DNA of 64,000 bases from Herbinix sp. (GTDB lineage Bacteria > Bacillota > Clostridia > Lachnospirales > Lachnospiraceae). The stretch covers positions 42,699 through 106,698 of the forward strand of contig JAQUYQ010000001.1 of the NCBI GenBank assembly GCA_028691795.1, read 5' to 3'. The notes beneath the pieces are model-generated. The model was not told where the DNA came from. It made no database searches and was given only the letters and a program-made list of their open reading frames with translations. Position numbers and translations under genes: made by a program. Positions within the stretch are counted from its first letter, which is position 1, and every line of letters starts with the position of its first letter. Shown piece after piece: positions 60,718 through 64,000 of the stretch.

Positions 60718-61478
60718 TAATTTTTACCTCCAATATTATAATATTTAGATAATTTATTAAAAACTTCTAAATAAACAACGTTTCCTTGGGAGTTGATACT
60801 TTCACGTCTAATGCCTTCATAAAAGGCTTCGACAAGATCATCAACTATAATACCACGTTTAATGAGATCGTTCAGCTCACTGAAATCGAAATCTCCAATA
60901 TTACTCATAAAGTCAAATACTTCTCCAGTATCATTGTTTTCATTTATAATATCGGTGATAATTTCAAAAAGGTTGGACAGTATCAATACCGCCTCTTTAT
61001 TATTTTGAAATTTCTTCTTAGCTGAAACTGTGGTAACATCCTTCTTGGGTTTATCATAAACACCAGTTAAGGATTTAGAATTTTCTTTGATATAGTTATA
61101 TAGGAACTTAATCATCTTTTTATTATACTTTACAATATAGATATTATAAAGTGAAACTGTAGTTGCTACAAGTTCTTTAGTATTAAAATCAGAACCGTCA
61201 ATTTCAATTCCGAGTTCACTACTAAACAGTTTCAAAATATACTCGCAAAATTCAGTCAACGATTCATCGATAAAGGTAGAAACCTCATCATTCTCAGGAA
61301 ATCTGTTTCTGAGTATATTGCATTTAGTTGTTATAATAGAGATGTAATTAGGAGAATTGTATAGTCTGTCTTTAAACTGTTGAACTATACTCTCCTTAAT
61401 AACATCAAATGGCAATTCATTTAATATTAAATTTAACTCGGTGTCTGTTACAATTTCGTATTCATTATCTTGAATCAT
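60717..61478 (-). CDS. Hypothetical helical protein, 253 aa
   Basis: Not recognised. Start 61478 (MIQDNEYEIVTDTE) is chosen because a GAGAGG site lies 10 nt before it; an ATG 18 nt upstream has no site. Entirely helical by eye, with lysine/asparagine-rich segments and no catalytic residues. It is between terminase and the acidic coiled-coil protein and is translationally coupled to the latter. Confidence 0.7.
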   Translation of the reverse strand: MIQDNEYEIVTDTELNLILNELPFDVIKESIVQQFKDRLYNSPNYISIITTKCNILRNRFPENDEVSTFIDESLTEFCEYILKLFSSELGIEIDGSDFNTKELVATTVSLYNIYIVKYNKKMIKFLYNYIKENSKSLTGVYDKPKKDVTTVSAKKKFQNNKEAVLILSNLFEIITDIINENNDTGEVFDFMSNIGDFDFSELNDLIKRGIIVDDLVEAFYEGIRRESINSQGNVVYLEVFNKLSKYYNIGGKN

Positions 61479-61527
61479 AAATATCAAACCTCTCATGATT
61501 AAATTTAATCAATTGTTAAATCGTCTA

Positions 61528-63579
61528 TTATAATTCATTCAAATCATCGAATAAAGATAAATCGGCAGCTCCATAATCATAAACATCGGAATTTTTATCA
61601 GAATATGGGCCACCCATATAATTGTATTCCGCTCTTGCGCGGTTTATCTCTTCTTGAATTTTTGCAATATAATCAGAATCACTTTGATTAGATACCTCTT
61701 TAAACACTTCTCTAGTTTCTTCGGGTAAATAATTAATAACTTCATCATATGTTAATCCTTTATTTTGATCTGCTTCATCAGGGATTTCACCTCTAACGAA
61801 ACCAAACCGAGATAAATTATTGCCATTATAATATACATACAAACACATCAAATATGACATAACAGCGTCATCATGTTCTCCAGTGGCTGCTTGTACTTTA
61901 TCATTTTTCTTAACAAGAGCATTTATATCTTCAATGATATTGTTACCAATAATTAAATCTTTATAGTCATGGACGTATGAAAACAATAAGTCTATCATCA
62001 ACGGTCTGGTTGATGTACCCGTCCACACGCCGTATAATTTTCTCATAGCGGCTTGTTGTTTAATAAAACCGTTTTCCATCTTAAGATCAATATTATCACC
62101 AACAGATTTGGAGTTATCCCAATAAAGGTTATGTGCGATAGGCGAGGAGCGGAGTAAATCGAGAACGCCTTCACCATTCGCGTTTCTTTCTATACATAGA
62201 ATAGCTCGTGGTATATGATTCTTAACCAGAGTTCTCAATAAATCAGCAGCCTGTCTCACTGATATAAAGGGGGACTTAAACTCACCAACAACTTTACGAG
62301 TATATGGGTCCCATATAGTCACAGCAGTATTATCAATACCATAACCATTTGAAACGTCAACACCAACAAAATAGACTCTGCTCCGATTAAGTTTCTCATA
62401 TAATCTGAATAAGAAGAAAGTATTAACGAAGAACTCTTCGATAACTTTACCTTTTAACTCGTTGAGAGCATCGAGATCTTCAGGTTCAAATGGCGATTGA
62501 GAGTTACCGTGGATTCGATGCAAAAGAAGTTCTCTTTTAATTTTCATTTTATTGTTATTAAGAAGAGCACACATCTTTTTGAACCACTCTTCATCTTTAC
62601 CCAATTGGGTATAGGAATATTCAATATAAACAATTCTGCTCGCAGAGTTGAAAGTTATATATTGCTTAATTTTTTCTCTATCCCAGTCATAAAATTCCTC
62701 TGACCATTTACAACAGGTTTTTATTATCTCCATGCCATCTTTGCCTTCTTTAGAGTCTAAGTCACCGGGAGTAGAAGAAAAGAATCTGCAATGGATGGCA
62801 TTATTTTTATCAGCGTTATCAGATGCCGTACCATATGCAGGACCAGCAGCTTCAACGATGGTTTTAATATAAGATGAAAATTCAACTTCGTCATAATACT
62901 GAATAGGTTGTGTACTACCACGTCCAATTTGTTCAGCAGCAGATACCGAAGTAGCAGATGGTTTTGTAACTATCTTGTTCTTGTTAATAACGTTTGCAAC
63001 TGATTGGATATTATCGGAGTTCTTTTCAATCTTACCCGTTTCACTATTATAAGCATTCTTCATCTGAAGATATGGTGGTAAAACATCTATTTGTGATTTA
63101 ACGCGTTTAAGGTTGTTCTTAGCATCCTCAAACTTTTTATTACTAAGCATAATTTCAGAGTTTGTTGTGCCAAATAAATATGCCCAGGTTATAACAGCGA
63201 GTATTGACTGGGTCTTACCCAACTGTCTTGGGATATTAGAGTAGTTATCAATACCATATAATGCTAAATATATCATAGCAAGATTGGCTCTGCTCAGAAG
63301 AAACCTTTTGGACGTTCCGCCCTCATCTGGTATTCTACTAACTTCTCTGAAATAATACCACGGATTTCGTATACACTCTAAAATTATTTTATGTCTTTGA
63401 TCGGTTGTTAGATTTTTTGAATAAGGGTCTATACCCTTTAATGAAACATCATATAGTTTTAAAAAGAATTTGTTATTCTTTATTCCTTGAATTTTCAAAT
63501 CTGTTGACATTTGTATAAATGATAGGTTTGTCGTATCTGTATCATATATGAAAAATTTACTAGTAACAGTATTTGTCAT
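61528..63579 (-). CDS. terL: Terminase large subunit
   Basis: 683 aa, typical for jumbo-phage TerL. ATPase domain: NIPRQLGKTQSI (residues 115-126; the variant Walker A with R-Q-L-GKT) and Walker B-like PIQYYDEVEFS near 228-238, then the coupling motif SSTPGD. RNase H-like nuclease domain: YFVGVDVSNGYGIDNTAVTIWD (first catalytic Asp), an ILCIERNANGEG strand (second) and EHDDAVMSYL (third). The motor packages DNA through the portal and cuts concatemers. AGGAGGG precedes ATG. The gene upstream (63661) may be the small subunit. Confidence 0.92.
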   Translation of the reverse strand: MTNTVTSKFFIYDTDTTNLSFIQMSTDLKIQGIKNNKFFLKLYDVSLKGIDPYSKNLTTDQRHKIILECIRNPWYYFREVSRIPDEGGTSKRFLLSRANLAMIYLALYGIDNYSNIPRQLGKTQSILAVITWAYLFGTTNSEIMLSNKKFEDAKNNLKRVKSQIDVLPPYLQMKNAYNSETGKIEKNSDNIQSVANVINKNKIVTKPSATSVSAAEQIGRGSTQPIQYYDEVEFSSYIKTIVEAAGPAYGTASDNADKNNAIHCRFFSSTPGDLDSKEGKDGMEIIKTCCKWSEEFYDWDREKIKQYITFNSASRIVYIEYSYTQLGKDEEWFKKMCALLNNNKMKIKRELLLHRIHGNSQSPFEPEDLDALNELKGKVIEEFFVNTFFLFRLYEKLNRSRVYFVGVDVSNGYGIDNTAVTIWDPYTRKVVGEFKSPFISVRQAADLLRTLVKNHIPRAILCIERNANGEGVLDLLRSSPIAHNLYWDNSKSVGDNIDLKMENGFIKQQAAMRKLYGVWTGTSTRPLMIDLLFSYVHDYKDLIIGNNIIEDINALVKKNDKVQAATGEHDDAVMSYLMCLYVYYNGNNLSRFGFVRGEIPDEADQNKGLTYDEVINYLPEETREVFKEVSNQSDSDYIAKIQEEINRARAEYNYMGGPYSDKNSDVYDYGAADLSLFDDLNEL

Positions 63580-63610
63580 AATACAATCCCTCCTTCAATA
63601 ATTTAAAAAA

Positions 63611-63649
63611 TTAATACTTAGGAACATATAAAAAGTTCCTAAGTATTAA
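63611..63649 (-). terminator. Hairpin between terminase and upstream minus gene
   Basis: Perfect 15-bp inverted repeat (63611-63625 / 63635-63649) in the gap upstream of the terminase start and downstream of the stop at 63661. Confidence 0.75.
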
Positions 63650-63660
63650 TTCATTATATA

Positions 63661-64000
63661 TTAACCTTCATATCCCTTAGGATAACGGATAAAGACACCA
63701 TATTGTCTTTCGTAAACTTTAGCCGATTTAGCCATATCGAGATATTTTTCGAGGTCAGCAATCGCTCTGGTTACTTTAGCGCGAGGAGTTCGAATTTTCT
63801 TACTAAATTCAATCTCAGAGAGTTTCATAGACGGATATAATGTATCAAGATATTCATGAATTAAATTTATAACGAATATTTTATCATCATAAGTTTCAAT
63901 TCGATCAATCTCAACCGGGACAATATCAATAGCCGGGAAATTGAACTTGTCAACTTCTTTATAACTATTAAACAGAGATTCCTCGACAATTATTTTCTCT
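63661..64000 (-). CDS. Winged-helix-like protein (partial; C-terminal 112 residues)
   Basis: The gene enters from beyond the window's right edge and ends with TAA at 63661. The visible part contains an N-terminal strand region (DIVPVEIDRIETYDDKI), then LSEIEFSKKIRTPRAKVTRAIADLEKYL, a helix-turn-helix with a recognition helix followed by a wing (VYERQYGVFIRYPKGYEG). Position directly upstream of the terminase large subunit is where small terminase subunits, which are HTH DNA binders, are often found. The family is not recognised. Confidence 0.7.
   Translation of the reverse strand, partial: EKIIVEESLFNSYKEVDKFNFPAIDIVPVEIDRIETYDDKIFVINLIHEYLDTLYPSMKLSEIEFSKKIRTPRAKVTRAIADLEKYLDMAKSAKVYERQYGVFIRYPKGYEG

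Noticed and set aside
1-64000. Reassigned stop codons, as in some gut megaphages
   Set aside because: TAA, TAG (for example 43677) and TGA (for example 24805, 45310) all end genes in expected places; no conserved enzyme needs read-through except at the introns.
1-64000. CRISPR array, IS element, integrase or attachment site
   Set aside because: No regularly spaced direct repeats, transposase or recombinase motifs were seen.

Overview
The window is a contiguous piece of a large, AT-rich tailed-phage genome, most likely a jumbo myovirus of a low-GC Gram-positive (Firmicutes-like) host. The evidence is: a contractile-tail set (portal, tail tube, tail sheath, large terminase subunit) on the same molecule as a near-autonomous replication and transcription set (DnaB-like helicase, Dda/RecD-like helicase, two topoisomerase II subunits, NAD-dependent ligase, RecA-like protein, gp46/Rad50-like ATPase, N-terminal half of a family B DNA polymerase); fragments of a multisubunit RNA polymerase beta chain; a phage tubulin; strong AGGAGG-type ribosome sites at almost every gene; and no integrase, IS element or CRISPR array. 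TAA, TAG and TGA all end genes, so the standard bacterial code fits.

Layout. 1-3046 (+): end of the DnaB-like helicase, a one-propeller Kelch protein and an orphan. 3095-14814 (-): two small orphans and two giant Kelch beta-propeller proteins (2497 and 1096 aa) sharing an N-terminal module, best read as virion fibre or adhesin proteins. 14952-26175 (+): Dda-like helicase, small orphans, a DHH phosphoesterase, topoisomerase subunit B interrupted by a group I intron, a DUF488-like protein, topoisomerase subunit A, a zinc-motif protein and an orphan. 26230-29837: genes on both strands, including a second RNA polymerase beta C-terminal-like fragment and an HEIGH zinc metalloprotease. 29977-46561 (+): tubulin, RecA-like protein, beta C-terminal half, ligase, an acidic protein overlapping-coupled to an MqsA-like regulator, beta N-terminal half interrupted by a second group I intron of the same family, and small metabolic or orphan genes. 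46562-47193: no protein gene; about 530 nt of heavily structured RNA closed by a 19-bp long-range stem, containing a class II tRNA-like domain and followed by a terminator. 47194-56029 (+, one - gene): gp46/Rad50-like ATPase, half DNA polymerase, possible clamp, portal. 56085-64000 (-): tail tube, tail sheath, three orphans, large terminase, and the end of a winged-helix-like gene.

How the genes fit together. Replication, recombination and transcription proteins are scattered and several are encoded in pieces (beta chain, DNA polymerase), as in nucleus-forming and related jumbo phages. A ten-base AT-rich motif (TATATATTAT) recurs 20-100 nt upstream of at least ten plus-strand genes or operons and is a candidate phage promoter. 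Convergent gene pairs are separated by perfect bidirectional hairpin terminators. A subset of genes (tail sheath, tail tube, tubulin and several orphans) uses clearly more GC-ending codons than its neighbours, suggesting translational selection for abundant proteins. The most intriguing element is the large structured RNA at 46564-47093, which resembles the ROOL/GOLLD style of giant phage RNAs in size, setting and tRNA association. No similarity search or fold was computed; all calls are from reading motifs.
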